A DNA stretch of 32,036 bases from Acetobacteraceae bacterium (GTDB lineage Bacteria; Pseudomonadota; Alphaproteobacteria; Acetobacterales; Acetobacteraceae): NCBI GenBank assembly GCA_027483125.1, contig JAIXVH010000121.1:1-32036 (forward strand), given 5' to 3'. The notes under the pieces were generated by a model that saw only the letters and a list, made by a program, of their open reading frames with translations, did no database searches and was not told the origin of the DNA. Positions 9,869-19,515 of the stretch are shown piece by piece; the first letter of the stretch is position 1; every line of letters starts with the position of its first letter. The position numbers and the translations under genes were made by a program.

Positions 9869-10729
9869 ATGAACATGATCACATGGCCCGATGGCAGGAT
9901 TGTGCCCGCGCTCGGCCAGGGCACCTGGAAGATGGGGGAGGATGCGCGCGCCCGGCAAGAGGAGGTGCGCGCCCTGCGCACCGGCCTCGACCTCGGCCTG
10001 AGTGTGATCGACACCGCCGAAATGTACGCCGAAGGCGGCGCCGAGGAGGTGGTGGCCGAGGCCATCGCCGGACAGCGGGACAAGGTTTTTCTCGTCTCCA
10101 AGGTCTATCCGCACAATGCCTCGCGCAACCGCCTGCCGCAGGCGCTGGCGCGCAGCCTGAAGCGGCTGAAGACCGACGTGCTGGACTGCTACCTGCTGCA
10201 TTGGCGCGGCTCCGTGCCTCTTGCCGATACGGCGGAGGCGATGGAGCGGATGCAACAGGCGGGTCATATCCGGTCCTGGGGCGTGTCGAACCTGGATCTG
10301 GCGGAGATGCAGACGCTGCCGGGCATCGCTGGGCCGATGATTCACGGCGCCGCCGATCATGCGCCGGGCTGCGCCACCAACCAGGTGCTGCTGCATCTGG
10401 GCGAACGCGGCGTGGAATTCGACCTGGCCCCCTGGATGGCCGCACGCGGCATGCCGCTGATGGCCTATTCGCCGCTCGGCCAGGGCGCGATCCTGGACCA
10501 CCCGACGCTGGCCAGCCTGGCCACCCGGCACAATTGCTCCACGGCCGCCATCGCGCTGGCCTGGGTGCTGTCACGCCCCGGCACCATGGCCATCCCGAAA
10601 ACCGGCACACCGCACCGGGTGGCCGACAATGCGCGGGCGCTGGAGATCACGCTGGATTCCACCGATCTCAGCGCGCTCGACACCAGCTTCCCGCCGCCAC
10701 GGCGCAAGCGGCCGCTGGCGATGCTGTAG
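9869..10729 (+). CDS. Aldo/keto reductase
   Basis: GQGTWKMGE...GLSVIDTAEMYAEGGAEEVVAEAI...VSKVYPHNASR...DCYLLHWRG...IRSWGVSN...PLMAYSPLGQG...AIPKTG. Confidence 0.95.
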   Translation: MNMITWPDGRIVPALGQGTWKMGEDARARQEEVRALRTGLDLGLSVIDTAEMYAEGGAEEVVAEAIAGQRDKVFLVSKVYPHNASRNRLPQALARSLKRLKTDVLDCYLLHWRGSVPLADTAEAMERMQQAGHIRSWGVSNLDLAEMQTLPGIAGPMIHGAADHAPGCATNQVLLHLGERGVEFDLAPWMAARGMPLMAYSPLGQGAILDHPTLASLATRHNCSTAAIALAWVLSRPGTMAIPKTGTPHRVADNARALEITLDSTDLSALDTSFPPPRRKRPLAML

Positions 10730-10731
10730 CC

Positions 10732-10757
10732 GCGCCCGCCCATGCCAAGGCGGGCGC
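10732..10757. terminator. Candidate bidirectional hairpin between convergent genes
   Basis: Perfect 9-bp stem GCGCCCGCC (10732-10740) / GGCGGGCGC (10749-10757), 8-nt loop, directly between the AKR and MCP stops. No strong U-tract. Confidence 0.6.
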
Positions 10758-12229
10758 TATTCGGCCCGATAGGCGAGGCGGAGCGAACCCCAATGCCGCC
10801 CACGCACCTCGATGGGCGCCGAGCAATCCTTCATTAGGACGAATTGCCCACCGCCCATGTCGCGCCGATAGGCCTGCAGCAGGAATGGCCTGGTGTTGCG
10901 TGCGGCGGCCAGACCGGTGCGGTCATCGAAGCAGCGCCGGCTGCGTGAATGGGCGGCATTCCACACCGGGTCCCCGGGCCGCTGGGGCTGGGCGAATTGC
11001 CGGTTATGCGTGGGCAGAAAGCCGTTCCGGTCGACCGCCGCGCAGAACACGATGCGCGGGTCGAGTGCGAGCAGCGGCTCCTGGATCTCGGGCAGGACAC
11101 GATCGGTGAAGGGCACGAAGCCGGTCATCATCTGCTGCGGATCGCTGCCGGCGATCGGGGCATAGGCGCTGTCGAACAATGCGGCCTGGTCGATCTCGCC
11201 GGCGGTGAGCGCGGCCTCGAAGCGGCGGGCGATACGCCGCGCGGCGTCCTGGACCGCCGCAATGAAGGGGGTGTCTGGCGTGGCGACGCCGGATGCGGCG
11301 AGTTCGTCCATCACCGTCTCGGACAGGTCGCGCAGGGCATCGGTGCGGTCGGCGGCGGTGGCGGCCTCGGCGGCGAGCCGGCTGGAACGCTCGGCCTGCT
11401 GGGCGGCCTCGCCGCGGGTGGCCGCCGCGGCCTGGCCGGCGGCCTCGGCCTGGGCAGCGATGGGGGCGGTCTCGGCGGTGATATTGGCGACCGCATCGGT
11501 GATGGCGCTGAGCGCGGCCTGGGTGGTGGCCGCAGCCTGCGAAGCCTCGGCCGCCTGAACAGCATTGGCCTCGGAGGAGGCGCGCAGACCAGCGGCGCTC
11601 TGTCGCAAGGCGCCGACGATGGTCTCGATCCGGGCGGTCGCGGCCCGCGTCTCGGTGGCGAGTGCCTTGACCTCGTTCGCGACCACGCCAAAGCCGCGCC
11701 CCGCTTCGCCGGCGCGGGCGGCCTCGATGGTGGCATTGAGCGCCAGCAGGTTGGTCTGCCGGGCAATGATCTGGATGGATTCGGCCACGGCGGTGACCTG
11801 CGACAGCGCGGCCTCGAGTTCGGTCAATTGCGATGCGCCGGCACGCGCGCCTTCGGCGGCGCGGGCGGCACGCTCGCCCGATCGCATGGCGGCGCTTCTG
11901 GCATCATGCGCCTCGCCCTCGGCCGCGCGGAGGCTGCCGGCGACACGCGCGGCCCGCGCGGCGATCTCGCTCACCGCGCCGGCCATCAGATCGACGCTGG
12001 CATCCAGCCGTGCCGCGGCGGCGGCCGATGCCGCCAGATCCTGCCGCACACTGCCCAGGGCACCGGTGATTTCGGCAACCTCGACGCTGACCTTGCCCAG
12101 CTTGGGCGCAAGCCGGTTCAACGCCAGTTCGGCGGAAGCGCCAGGCGTTTGCGCTCCGACCGCTGGCGATCCAACCGCTTGCGTTGCTAGGTCCAGTGGC
12201 GCCATGAAATCCTCCGTATCCCTGGCCAT
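10757..12229 (-). CDS. Soluble methyl-accepting chemotaxis protein with C-terminal sensor-like domain
   Basis: MCP hairpin [49 protein letters not shown]; no hydrophobic TM segment apparent; C-terminal [54 protein letters not shown]. Confidence 0.92.
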   Translation of the reverse strand: MARDTEDFMAPLDLATQAVGSPAVGAQTPGASAELALNRLAPKLGKVSVEVAEITGALGSVRQDLAASAAAAARLDASVDLMAGAVSEIAARAARVAGSLRAAEGEAHDARSAAMRSGERAARAAEGARAGASQLTELEAALSQVTAVAESIQIIARQTNLLALNATIEAARAGEAGRGFGVVANEVKALATETRAATARIETIVGALRQSAAGLRASSEANAVQAAEASQAAATTQAALSAITDAVANITAETAPIAAQAEAAGQAAAATRGEAAQQAERSSRLAAEAATAADRTDALRDLSETVMDELAASGVATPDTPFIAAVQDAARRIARRFEAALTAGEIDQAALFDSAYAPIAGSDPQQMMTGFVPFTDRVLPEIQEPLLALDPRIVFCAAVDRNGFLPTHNRQFAQPQRPGDPVWNAAHSRSRRCFDDRTGLAAARNTRPFLLQAYRRDMGGGQFVLMKDCSAPIEVRGRHWGSLRLAYRAE

Positions 12230-12278
12230 AGGCCTGAGACGTTAGAGGAGGCTTAAGCGGACGGGGCGGCCGGCCTGG

Positions 12279-13433
12279 CTACTCCCGCGCCTCCGTCACC
12301 CAGCCCGGGCGCAGGGTGATGGCCTGGTGGCGGCAGAGGTCGAAATTGCGCAGTTCCTCCGCGCTTTCATTGTCGAAGACGATGCGCAGATCGGCGCGGC
12401 AGCCGCCATCGGTGGAGATTTCGGCGGTGCCGTTGCGGGTCAGCGGCGCGCTGATCTGGTTGGCGCCCCAGTCGCTCTCTTCGACGGCGGAGAGGTAGAT
12501 GCCGGCGATCGGCCGTTCGTAGAGGTTGCCCAGCGCCAGGCGCCGCTGGCCATGGAAGATGATGGGCTGGGCGGTGCAGAGGTCCACGCCCTCGCGCAGT
12601 TCCTCGCGCCGGTTCTGGAACACGGCGCGGATGCGCACGCGGCATTCGCCGGTGCGCATGCGCATGGCGAAGCTGGCGCCTGCGGCCAGCACATCGGCGC
12701 CCAGGCGGTCCGGGCCCCAATTGGTGCCGGGCTGGGTGGTGGCATAGATGGATTGCAGCGTGACGCCGCTGCGGTTGGTCACCTGCACCTCGCGCAGCGG
12801 CACATTGGGGTCGCCGAAGGCCAGTTGCGGGCTGGCGCAGATATCGGCCTCCCGCGTTTCGGCGGGCAGGCCCTGGAAGGCGGCGCGCACCGTCACCTCA
12901 CAGGCCTGGAAGCCGCGCAGGCGCAGGCGGAATTCACCGCCCGGCGCCACGGTGGCGCGGCCCAGCCGGTCGGGGCCGGCATCGGGCGTGCCACGGGCGA
13001 AGATGAAGACCTGCATCAGCGTGGCGTCGGTGTCGTTGCGCAGCGCGATGTCACGGCGGTTCGCGTCGGTCAGCGCCAGGCTGCGGGTGGCGCAGACATC
13101 GACAGGGCGGGTTTCCTCGCTCTCATCCTGCCAGACGATGCGCATCACCTGCCGGCATTCGGCCACGCGGCCCAGGCGCAGCGTGAAGTTGCGCCCGACC
13201 GGCAGCACCGCCGCCCCCAGCCTGTCAGGGCCCTGCGGGCCGCCGAGGGTGTAAACGTAGACTTCCCGGATCACCGTGTCGGTGCTGTTGGTCACTTCCA
13301 GGTTGCGTTCGGGCGCGGGTTCGGGGCGGGCCGGCTGGGCGGGCTGTGCGGGGCCGGGCCGCTTGATGTCGCCCTGGGCCAGGGCCGGCATCGCCAGGCC
13401 GCAGAGCAGCAGGGATGTCAGGATCGCGCGCAT
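12279..13433 (-). CDS. Secreted protein with four tandem ~80-85-aa two-cysteine repeats
   Basis: Signal peptide MRAILTSLLLCGLAMPALAQ; recurring (W)GPDRLG...G..F.LR....C.V.IR.VFQ....E.R..D(I/L/V)C modules. Confidence 0.8.
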   Translation of the reverse strand: MRAILTSLLLCGLAMPALAQGDIKRPGPAQPAQPARPEPAPERNLEVTNSTDTVIREVYVYTLGGPQGPDRLGAAVLPVGRNFTLRLGRVAECRQVMRIVWQDESEETRPVDVCATRSLALTDANRRDIALRNDTDATLMQVFIFARGTPDAGPDRLGRATVAPGGEFRLRLRGFQACEVTVRAAFQGLPAETREADICASPQLAFGDPNVPLREVQVTNRSGVTLQSIYATTQPGTNWGPDRLGADVLAAGASFAMRMRTGECRVRIRAVFQNRREELREGVDLCTAQPIIFHGQRRLALGNLYERPIAGIYLSAVEESDWGANQISAPLTRNGTAEISTDGGCRADLRIVFDNESAEELRNFDLCRHQAITLRPGWVTEARE

Positions 13434-13490
13434 GGCTTTGCTCCGGGTATTGGGGGCGCAGCATGGAACGCGGCCGGGGGGCGCGTCCAG

Positions 13491-13904
13491 TCAGGGCAGG
13501 ATGATGATGGTCGCCCCCCGCGCGGGCCGCGCGGCGCTGCTGCGGGTGAAGCCGGCCACGCGGGCCTCGGCGCGCACGCGGTCGCGCTCGATGCCCAGGC
13601 GCGCCAGTTCCAGCGCCACCGCGCGGGCGCGCCGCGCTGCCAGCCGCGTGCCGGTCTGCGTGCCGCCCTCGCTGCTCAAGGCATGGCCCAGGATGCAGAT
13701 ATTGCGCGCGGGTTCGCGGCGCGCCAGTTCCGCCGCCGCCGCGATCGGGTTGCGCGCGGCCTCACCCGGCGTATCGGCGCGGGCGGCGAAGGGGACGGCG
13801 AAGCTGTCATCCTCCAGCGCCTCGGCGCCGACGCAGTTGAATTCGCGGATCTGCGCCGTGGCGGGGGCGGCGAGCAGCAGCAACAGAAGCAGCGCGCGTG
13901 TCAT
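13491..13904 (-). CDS. OmpA-family-like secreted protein
   Basis: Start at ATG 13904: MTRALLLLLLLAAPATAQIREFNC...NICILGHALSSEGGTQTGTRLAARRARAVALELARLGIERDRVRAEARV resembles the OmpA C-terminal peptidoglycan-binding fold. ATGA overlap with the upstream gene. Confidence 0.7.
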   Translation of the reverse strand: MTRALLLLLLLAAPATAQIREFNCVGAEALEDDSFAVPFAARADTPGEAARNPIAAAAELARREPARNICILGHALSSEGGTQTGTRLAARRARAVALELARLGIERDRVRAEARVAGFTRSSAARPARGATIIILP

Positions 13905-15112
13905 GCCGCCAGCAACAGCCCCGCGGCCGCCAGCCGCCCCAGCAAGGCCTGCGCATCCACGCCCGGATGCGCGCGCGCGAGTTCGGCGGCCGTCACGTCG
14001 GGGCGTGCCAGCAGCCAGGCGGCGGCCTCGGCCTCGGGCGGGTTGAGGGGCAGCGCGCCGGCCTCGGTCTTCAGCACCCATTCGGCGCCGCGGCGCACCG
14101 GCTTGGCGCCGGGGTTGAGCACGCGAAAGCCGCCGGCTTCATCGGTGGTGTCGCTGCTGGGGGCGGCGAGGCCGCGCCAGGCCAGCAGGTCATTATGGCC
14201 GCGATTGTAGCGATAGCCGGCGATATAGCCCTCCAGCACGGAGAGCACCTTGGGGTCCTTGCACAATTCGGCGAGCTTCTGGCCGAGCTGCCCCACCTTC
14301 TGGGTCAGCGCGAATTTCGCCGGCGCGCTGCCATCCTGCCGCGGCAGGGCCTGGCGGAAACCGGCCTCGTAGAGCACGCGCTCCATCAGGATGGTCATCA
14401 GGTCCATCCCCAGCACCGCATGGGTGCCATAGGCGATGTGGACCGATGACGGCGCCTCGGCCAGGGCGTCATGATACCAGCCGCGCGGCAGATAGAGCAG
14501 GTCGCCGGTCTTCAGCAGCACCTTCTCGCGCAGCTTGCCCTTGGCGGATTCATGATGCGCCTGGTCCTGGCTGCGGAAGACGGGGTGGGAGATCGGCCAT
14601 TCGGCGCGGCCTTCCCAGATGTTCCAGTATTTCTCGCCCTCGACCTGCACGGCCCAGACTTCGTGGGTGTCGTAATGCGCAGGGAAGGCCTTGTGCGACT
14701 GCCAGGAGATATAGACGTTGGCCTGAGCTTTCCCGAGGCCCGCCCCTTCCAGCGCGTCCGAGACGGACTGCATGCCGGGCGTCAGGCTGTCCACGTCATT
14801 CAGCACGACCGAGCAGCCCTGCCTGACGAATTCCGCCACGCGGGCGGCGACCGGCTGCATCACCTGCTGCGCATCGCGCGACAGGGCCGAGACGCAGTAT
14901 TTCTCGGCCGGCACCGCGACACCGTCCTCATACATCTTGAGCGAGTGCGATGACCACATATGGGTCATGTCCAGCAGGCGGTTGATGTGCCGCCAGGACA
15001 GCACCTGCGCGAATTTCGCGGCCCCGCCCTTGATATGGAGCGGCTGCTTGTCGTGATACTCCGCGAAGAAAGTGGCCAGCGGAATCGGGGCGATGAGCTC
15101 TTCGAAGGTCAT
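13901..15112 (-). CDS. JmjC/cupin-like (Cupin_4) oxygenase
   Basis: LATFFAEYHDKQPLHIKGGAAKFAQVLSW...FPAHYDTHEVWAVQVEGEKYWNIWEGRAEWP...KTGDLLYLPRGWYHDALAEAPSSVHIAYG; HxD metal-ligand motif. Confidence 0.85.
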   Translation of the reverse strand: MTFEELIAPIPLATFFAEYHDKQPLHIKGGAAKFAQVLSWRHINRLLDMTHMWSSHSLKMYEDGVAVPAEKYCVSALSRDAQQVMQPVAARVAEFVRQGCSVVLNDVDSLTPGMQSVSDALEGAGLGKAQANVYISWQSHKAFPAHYDTHEVWAVQVEGEKYWNIWEGRAEWPISHPVFRSQDQAHHESAKGKLREKVLLKTGDLLYLPRGWYHDALAEAPSSVHIAYGTHAVLGMDLMTILMERVLYEAGFRQALPRQDGSAPAKFALTQKVGQLGQKLAELCKDPKVLSVLEGYIAGYRYNRGHNDLLAWRGLAAPSSDTTDEAGGFRVLNPGAKPVRRGAEWVLKTEAGALPLNPPEAEAAAWLLARPDVTAAELARAHPGVDAQALLGRLAAAGLLLAA

Positions 15113-15161
15113 GCGCGGTGTTTAGCCCAAGCGTGGCTGGTGCGGAAACAGCGCATGCATG

Positions 15162-15310
15162 GCCTGGCGGATGCGACGCGCCAGGCTTCCGTGCCGGCTG
15201 GCGCCTGGTCGTTCAGGCGGGCGCGCTGCGATACCCCTGAGTGCTGCGAAGCGCTGCTGTGCCAGCCATTGCGCGCCCGCACGGCAGCAGCGCTTCCCGA
15301 TGACAGGGGT
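15162..15310. repeat. Cluster of inverted repeats (candidate structured RNA or terminator region)
   Basis: GCCTGGCG/CGCCAGGC (15162-15169, 15179-15186); CGCCTG/CAGGCG (15202-15207, 15214-15219); composite stem ACCCCTG + GAAGCGCTGCTG (15233-15239, 15248-15259) with CAGCAGCGCTTC + CAGGGGT (15285-15296, 15304-15310). Confidence 0.7.
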
Positions 15311-15339
15311 TCAGGCATGCTGGTCAAACGCGCCATCCG

Positions 15340-16293
15340 TCATCGCAAGACCACCACCCCAGGGGCGAGACGATACTGCGCCACCAACGCCCGGTCGCTG
15401 ACCGGGGCGCCTTCGCGCAGGCGGCCGAAGAACCAGCAGCCGCCGGCATGGTCCGCGCCGGCAGGCAACCAGCGGTCCAGCAGGCGCAGGGGCGGTGTGC
15501 ACAACAGCCCCGCGGCGCGCGCCATGCGCCGCCAGCCCGGCCGCGCCGATACCGACATCAGCACCCCGCCCAGCGACCAGGCCGCGACACTGCCCACGCC
15601 CATGGCGATACCCGCGGCCACTTCGTCAAACGCGCGGAACAGCCGCCGATGCCCGATCGGCGTGAAGCGCGTGAAGTCATGCGCGCCCATATGCACCGGC
15701 TGCAGGAAGGGCGTGACGGCATAGACATGCCCGCCGGGCTTCAGCACGCGCGCGATCTCGGCGACACATCGCGTGGGTTCGGCGACATGCTCCAGCACGG
15801 CGACAGCCACCACCAGGTCGAAGCTTCCGGGCGGGAATGGCAGGTCATGGGCATCGGCAATCGCATCCACCGCCGGGCCGAAGGCAACATCGGTGTGCAA
15901 CACGCCTTCGGCACCCAGGCGCACACCGCCCGAGCCGATGACCAGCACGCGCGGTGCGGCCACGCGCCGCGCCACGCAGGCCAGCGCATCGGCGGCGCTC
16001 GGGTGCCGCAGGCTGGATGGGGCATCGCCCAGCCGGCGCGCCCAGCGGCGCCAGATGCGACGCAGCCCGCCCGCGCCATCGCCGTCGCGCCCATAGCTCG
16101 GCCCGACATAGCCCGCACCTTGCAGATAGTCCGACACGGCGAAGACGGAGTTCGCGTCATTGATCAAGACAGGCACGCCACCGACCACGGGATAGACCGT
16201 GCCGCAGACATCGCAGCGCAACCCATCCTGCAACGCCGCGCCGTCGCGCGGGCAGCACAGTGTCACGCCGTGCAAACTGGCCGGTGCCGTCAT
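15340..16293 (-). CDS. Class I SAM-dependent methyltransferase with N-terminal Trm112-like zinc ribbon
   Basis: CCPRDGAALQDGLRCDVCGTVYPVVGGVPVLI; VLVIGSGG; AIADAHDLPFPPGSFDLVVAVAVLEHVAEPTRCVAEIARVLKPGGHVYAVTPF. Confidence 0.88.
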   Translation of the reverse strand: MTAPASLHGVTLCCPRDGAALQDGLRCDVCGTVYPVVGGVPVLINDANSVFAVSDYLQGAGYVGPSYGRDGDGAGGLRRIWRRWARRLGDAPSSLRHPSAADALACVARRVAAPRVLVIGSGGVRLGAEGVLHTDVAFGPAVDAIADAHDLPFPPGSFDLVVAVAVLEHVAEPTRCVAEIARVLKPGGHVYAVTPFLQPVHMGAHDFTRFTPIGHRRLFRAFDEVAAGIAMGVGSVAAWSLGGVLMSVSARPGWRRMARAAGLLCTPPLRLLDRWLPAGADHAGGCWFFGRLREGAPVSDRALVAQYRLAPGVVVLR

Positions 16294-17363
16294 CGCTGTG
16301 CCACCCGGTCAAGCAGCGCGGCATGTGCCTGGAACATCGCCTCCTGCGCGAAGACCTGCTCGGCGCGGGCGCGGTTGGCCTGGCCGATGGCTTGGCGCAA
16401 GGCGGGCTGCAGCAGCAACGGGCGCAATGCATCGGCCAAGGCGTGGTCATCGAGGCTGGCCAGATGCGGCGCATTCTCCGGCGCCAGCATGTTGCGCACA
16501 TCGCCCACATCGGTGCTGGCCACGGGCAGCCCGCTGGCCATGGCTTCGAGCACCGCGAAGGGCATCTGCTCGGTATCCGAGGAGAGCGCGAAGACATCCA
16601 GCTTGCGCAACGCCGCCGCCGGGTCCGCGACATGCCCGAGGAAGCGCGTGCAGCCCGCCAGGCCCAGGGCTTCGGCCTGCGCTTCCAACCGCGCCTGCTC
16701 CGGCCCTTCGCCCATGATGTGCAGCCGCAGCGGCACGCCCTGGTCGCGCAACAAGGCTATGGCGCGCAGCAGCCGGGCCAGGTTTTTCTCCGGGCGCAGG
16801 GCCGCCGCCGTGCCGATCAGCGGCGCATCGCCTGGCGTGGCCGCGCCGGGGTGAAACCGGGCCAGATCCACGCCGTTCGGGATCAGGCGCAGACACGCCG
16901 CCGGCAGGCCCCACACCTCGCGCGCCAGGCGCCACAGCGTGGCCGAGGGCAGCACCGTCAGGCTGCGGCGCAACAGCAAGCGCCGCGCCCAGACACGCCT
17001 GCGCAACTGGCCGCTGCCTTCCTCCGGGCCGAAGCCATCCTCGGCGTGCAGATGCGCGACGCGCGGCAGGGCATGCGCGGCGATCACCCAATCCAGGCTG
17101 CCCCAGTTGCTGGTCACCAGCACGGCCGGACGCAGCGCGCGCAACATGCGCAGCGCGGGAGCGACGCCGCGCGCGGGGGCGGGCAGCAGGGCGCAAGCAG
17201 CCTCGGGCGCCAGGCGCGCGGCGCAGGCGGTGTCGCCATCCAGCGCCACCACCGCATGCCGCCAACGCGGGCCGAAGCGGTTGGCCAGCGCTGCGAAGCG
17301 CACCTGCGCGCCGCCCACCGCAAAGCTCGGGAAAACATGCAGCAGAAGCGGCGCGGGGTTCAT
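16290..17363 (-). CDS. Glycosyltransferase, GT4 family
   Basis: Start at ATG 17363 (MNPAPLLLHVFPSFAVGGAQVRFAALANRFG...); LIPNGVDLARFHPG...LIGTAAALRPEKNLARLLRAI...DVFALSSDTEQMPFAVLEAMASGLPVASTDVGD. ATGA overlap with the upstream gene. Confidence 0.92.
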   Translation of the reverse strand: MNPAPLLLHVFPSFAVGGAQVRFAALANRFGPRWRHAVVALDGDTACAARLAPEAACALLPAPARGVAPALRMLRALRPAVLVTSNWGSLDWVIAAHALPRVAHLHAEDGFGPEEGSGQLRRRVWARRLLLRRSLTVLPSATLWRLAREVWGLPAACLRLIPNGVDLARFHPGAATPGDAPLIGTAAALRPEKNLARLLRAIALLRDQGVPLRLHIMGEGPEQARLEAQAEALGLAGCTRFLGHVADPAAALRKLDVFALSSDTEQMPFAVLEAMASGLPVASTDVGDVRNMLAPENAPHLASLDDHALADALRPLLLQPALRQAIGQANRARAEQVFAQEAMFQAHAALLDRVAQR

Positions 17364-18484
17364 CGGCGCGCGGCCTCGGCCAGGCGCACCACGCGGCGCG
17401 CCTGGCCCGCCCAGCTCATGTCGCGTTCGATCATGGCGGCGCGCGCGGCCTCGCCCAGGCGTTGGCGCAGCGTTGCGTCGCAGGCCAGCCGATGGATGGC
17501 GCGCCATTGCGCCGCGGGGTCACGCGGGTCGAACAGCAAGGCGGTGCGTTCGTGTTCCAGCAATTCACGCAGATTGGGCTGGTCGGGTGCCACGATGGCG
17601 CGGCCGGCGGCCATGTATTCCAGCAGCTTCAGCGGGCAGGCATAGGGCACGGCGGCGGGTTGCAGCGCGACGTCGAAACCGCTGATCAGCGCCGGCACGG
17701 CGTGGCGTTCGGCCAGGCCCAGGAACTGCACGTCCAGCCCCAGCTCGCGCGCCAGGCGTTCCAGCCCCGCGCGGGCCGGCCCTTCGCCGATGATGCGCAG
17801 CTGCATGCGCGGCTGCGCAGGTGCCGCGGCCAGGCCGCGCAGCACGCCCTCCAGCCCGTGCCATTCGCGCAGGAAGCCGATGAAGCCCAGCACCACCAGC
17901 GGCGCTTCCGCGCGCGGTGGGGCGGGCGGGTACGCATCCAGGTCAAAGCCATTGGGCACCACCGTGATGCGCGACGGCACAACGCCCGCGCGCGCCACAT
18001 GCCCGGCCAGCACGGCGGTCACCGGCAGCACCTGCGTGGCGCGGCGCCAGGCGAAGCGCTCGCTGGCGGCGGCCAGGCGGCGCCATGACAGGCGGCCGAA
18101 TTGCGCGCGTTCCTCCGCGAGCGGGGAATTGACTTCCAGCAGCAGCGGCAGCCGGCGGCGCGCGGCGACCAGGGCGCCTGCGGGGTGAAACAGGTTGGCA
18201 CGTTCGTACAGCACATCCGGCGCGAAACGCGCGGCCGCGCGGTCCAGGCGCCAGGCGGCGGGCAGCGCATAGGCCATCTCCGCCAGCTCCCCCACCCAGC
18301 CGGGCAGATGCGCGCGCAAGCGGCCGAGCCAGCGGCTCTCCCCGCCCAGCCTGGCTGCGGCGAAGCCGGCGGGGCCCACCACCTGCACCACATGCCCCTG
18401 CGCGCGCAGTGCCGCGACCATCGCCTCCAGGTGCACGGCCTGGCCGTCGCGCGAGCGGATGCGGTGGCTGTAGAGAATTCTCAT
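17360..18484 (-). CDS. Glycosyltransferase, GT4 family
   Basis: MRILYSHRIRSRDGQAVHLEAMVAALRAQGHVVQVVGP...VVPNGFDLDAYPP...VVLGFIGFLREWHGLEGVLRGL...PLKLLEYMAAGRAIVAPDQPNLRELL. Confidence 0.93.
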   Translation of the reverse strand: MRILYSHRIRSRDGQAVHLEAMVAALRAQGHVVQVVGPAGFAAARLGGESRWLGRLRAHLPGWVGELAEMAYALPAAWRLDRAAARFAPDVLYERANLFHPAGALVAARRRLPLLLEVNSPLAEERAQFGRLSWRRLAAASERFAWRRATQVLPVTAVLAGHVARAGVVPSRITVVPNGFDLDAYPPAPPRAEAPLVVLGFIGFLREWHGLEGVLRGLAAAPAQPRMQLRIIGEGPARAGLERLARELGLDVQFLGLAERHAVPALISGFDVALQPAAVPYACPLKLLEYMAAGRAIVAPDQPNLRELLEHERTALLFDPRDPAAQWRAIHRLACDATLRQRLGEAARAAMIERDMSWAGQARRVVRLAEAARR

Positions 18485-19515
18485 GCGGGCACGCCGCGCA
18501 GCCAGCGCCGGCCGTGGCCCGCTGCCTGGCGCGCCAGTTCCAGCATGCCGGCGGGGTGCCAGGGGTCGGTCACCATCATGCCCATGCGCTGGCGCCGTTC
18601 GGCGACCCAGAGCTGCTTGTAGGGGTCATCGCCACGGCCGAAATCCAGCTCGCGCACGGCGTCCTGTTCGATCAGGCCGCGGATCATCAGCGCCGTCAGC
18701 ACGGTGCCGGGAGAGGCGGTCACCGCCGCCTGATCATGCACCAGCTTCATCAGATGCGCGCGCCCGCCATCGACCAGCCAGTATTGCGCCGCCACCGCCT
18801 GGCCGCCCGCGCCGCGCAGCACGCCCAGCCGCGCGGCACCCTGCGCGGCCATGGCGCGCAGCAATTCGGCATCGAAATGCGGGAAGGGCTCGGCGGGCTT
18901 CCAACTGCGACCGCGCACGACGATGAAGTCATCGATCGCGCGATCCAGCGCGGGACCGGGTGCGGCCACACGCTCGTGTTCGAAATCACGCGCGGCGCGG
19001 GCCAGCTTGCGCTGGATGGTGTTGCGCAACGCCGCCGGCCGCGCCTGCAGATAGGCAGGCCAGTCGGCCACGACCTCGCGCCAATTGCCGAAATGCCGGA
19101 AGGCGCCGAGTGCCATACCGCCTTCGCGCAAGCCGACAAGCCAAGGCGCCTGGCCGCCAGCCATCGCCTCCAGCCGGATGGGCGGGCCGCCGCGCAGCAG
19201 CCCGGCCAGCGCGCGCCCGGCGGCTTGCGTTGGCGCTGCACCCAGCGGCGCCAAAGGACGCCACTCCAGGCTATAGGGCGTGACCATGCCGCGCAGTCGG
19301 CGCGCATCGGCGAAGAGCGGCACCAGCATCGCATCACCACACAACGCCAGCACCGGCTCCGCGCCAGCCGGGCAGGCATGGGCAATGATGCTGTCGTACC
19401 AGGCGCGGGTGGCGAATACATCGCCACTGCCCGGCGGCGCGAGGAAGGCATCGCACCAGAGCGGCAGGCCGGCGCGGCCGGGACGCAGCAGGCGGCTGTC
19501 AGTCGCGCAGCGCAT
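18481..19515 (-). CDS. FemAB/BioF2-like GNAT acyltransferase
   Basis: FATRAWYDSIIAHA...ALRNTIQRKLARAARDFEHE...AVAAQYWLVDGGRAHLMKLVHDQAAVTASPGTVLTALMIRGLIEQDAVRELDFGRGDDPYKQLWV (BioF2/CelD-like). Confidence 0.88.
   Translation of the reverse strand: MRCATDSRLLRPGRAGLPLWCDAFLAPPGSGDVFATRAWYDSIIAHACPAGAEPVLALCGDAMLVPLFADARRLRGMVTPYSLEWRPLAPLGAAPTQAAGRALAGLLRGGPPIRLEAMAGGQAPWLVGLREGGMALGAFRHFGNWREVVADWPAYLQARPAALRNTIQRKLARAARDFEHERVAAPGPALDRAIDDFIVVRGRSWKPAEPFPHFDAELLRAMAAQGAARLGVLRGAGGQAVAAQYWLVDGGRAHLMKLVHDQAAVTASPGTVLTALMIRGLIEQDAVRELDFGRGDDPYKQLWVAERRQRMGMMVTDPWHPAGMLELARQAAGHGRRWLRGVPA

Noticed and set aside
12327-14210. 627-aa plus-strand ORF
   Set aside because: Antisense to the four-repeat protein and OmpA-like genes; no recognisable motifs.
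15109-15336. 75-aa minus-strand ORF in the hairpin-rich gap
   Set aside because: No signal peptide, domain or clear SD; the inverted repeats explain the region better.
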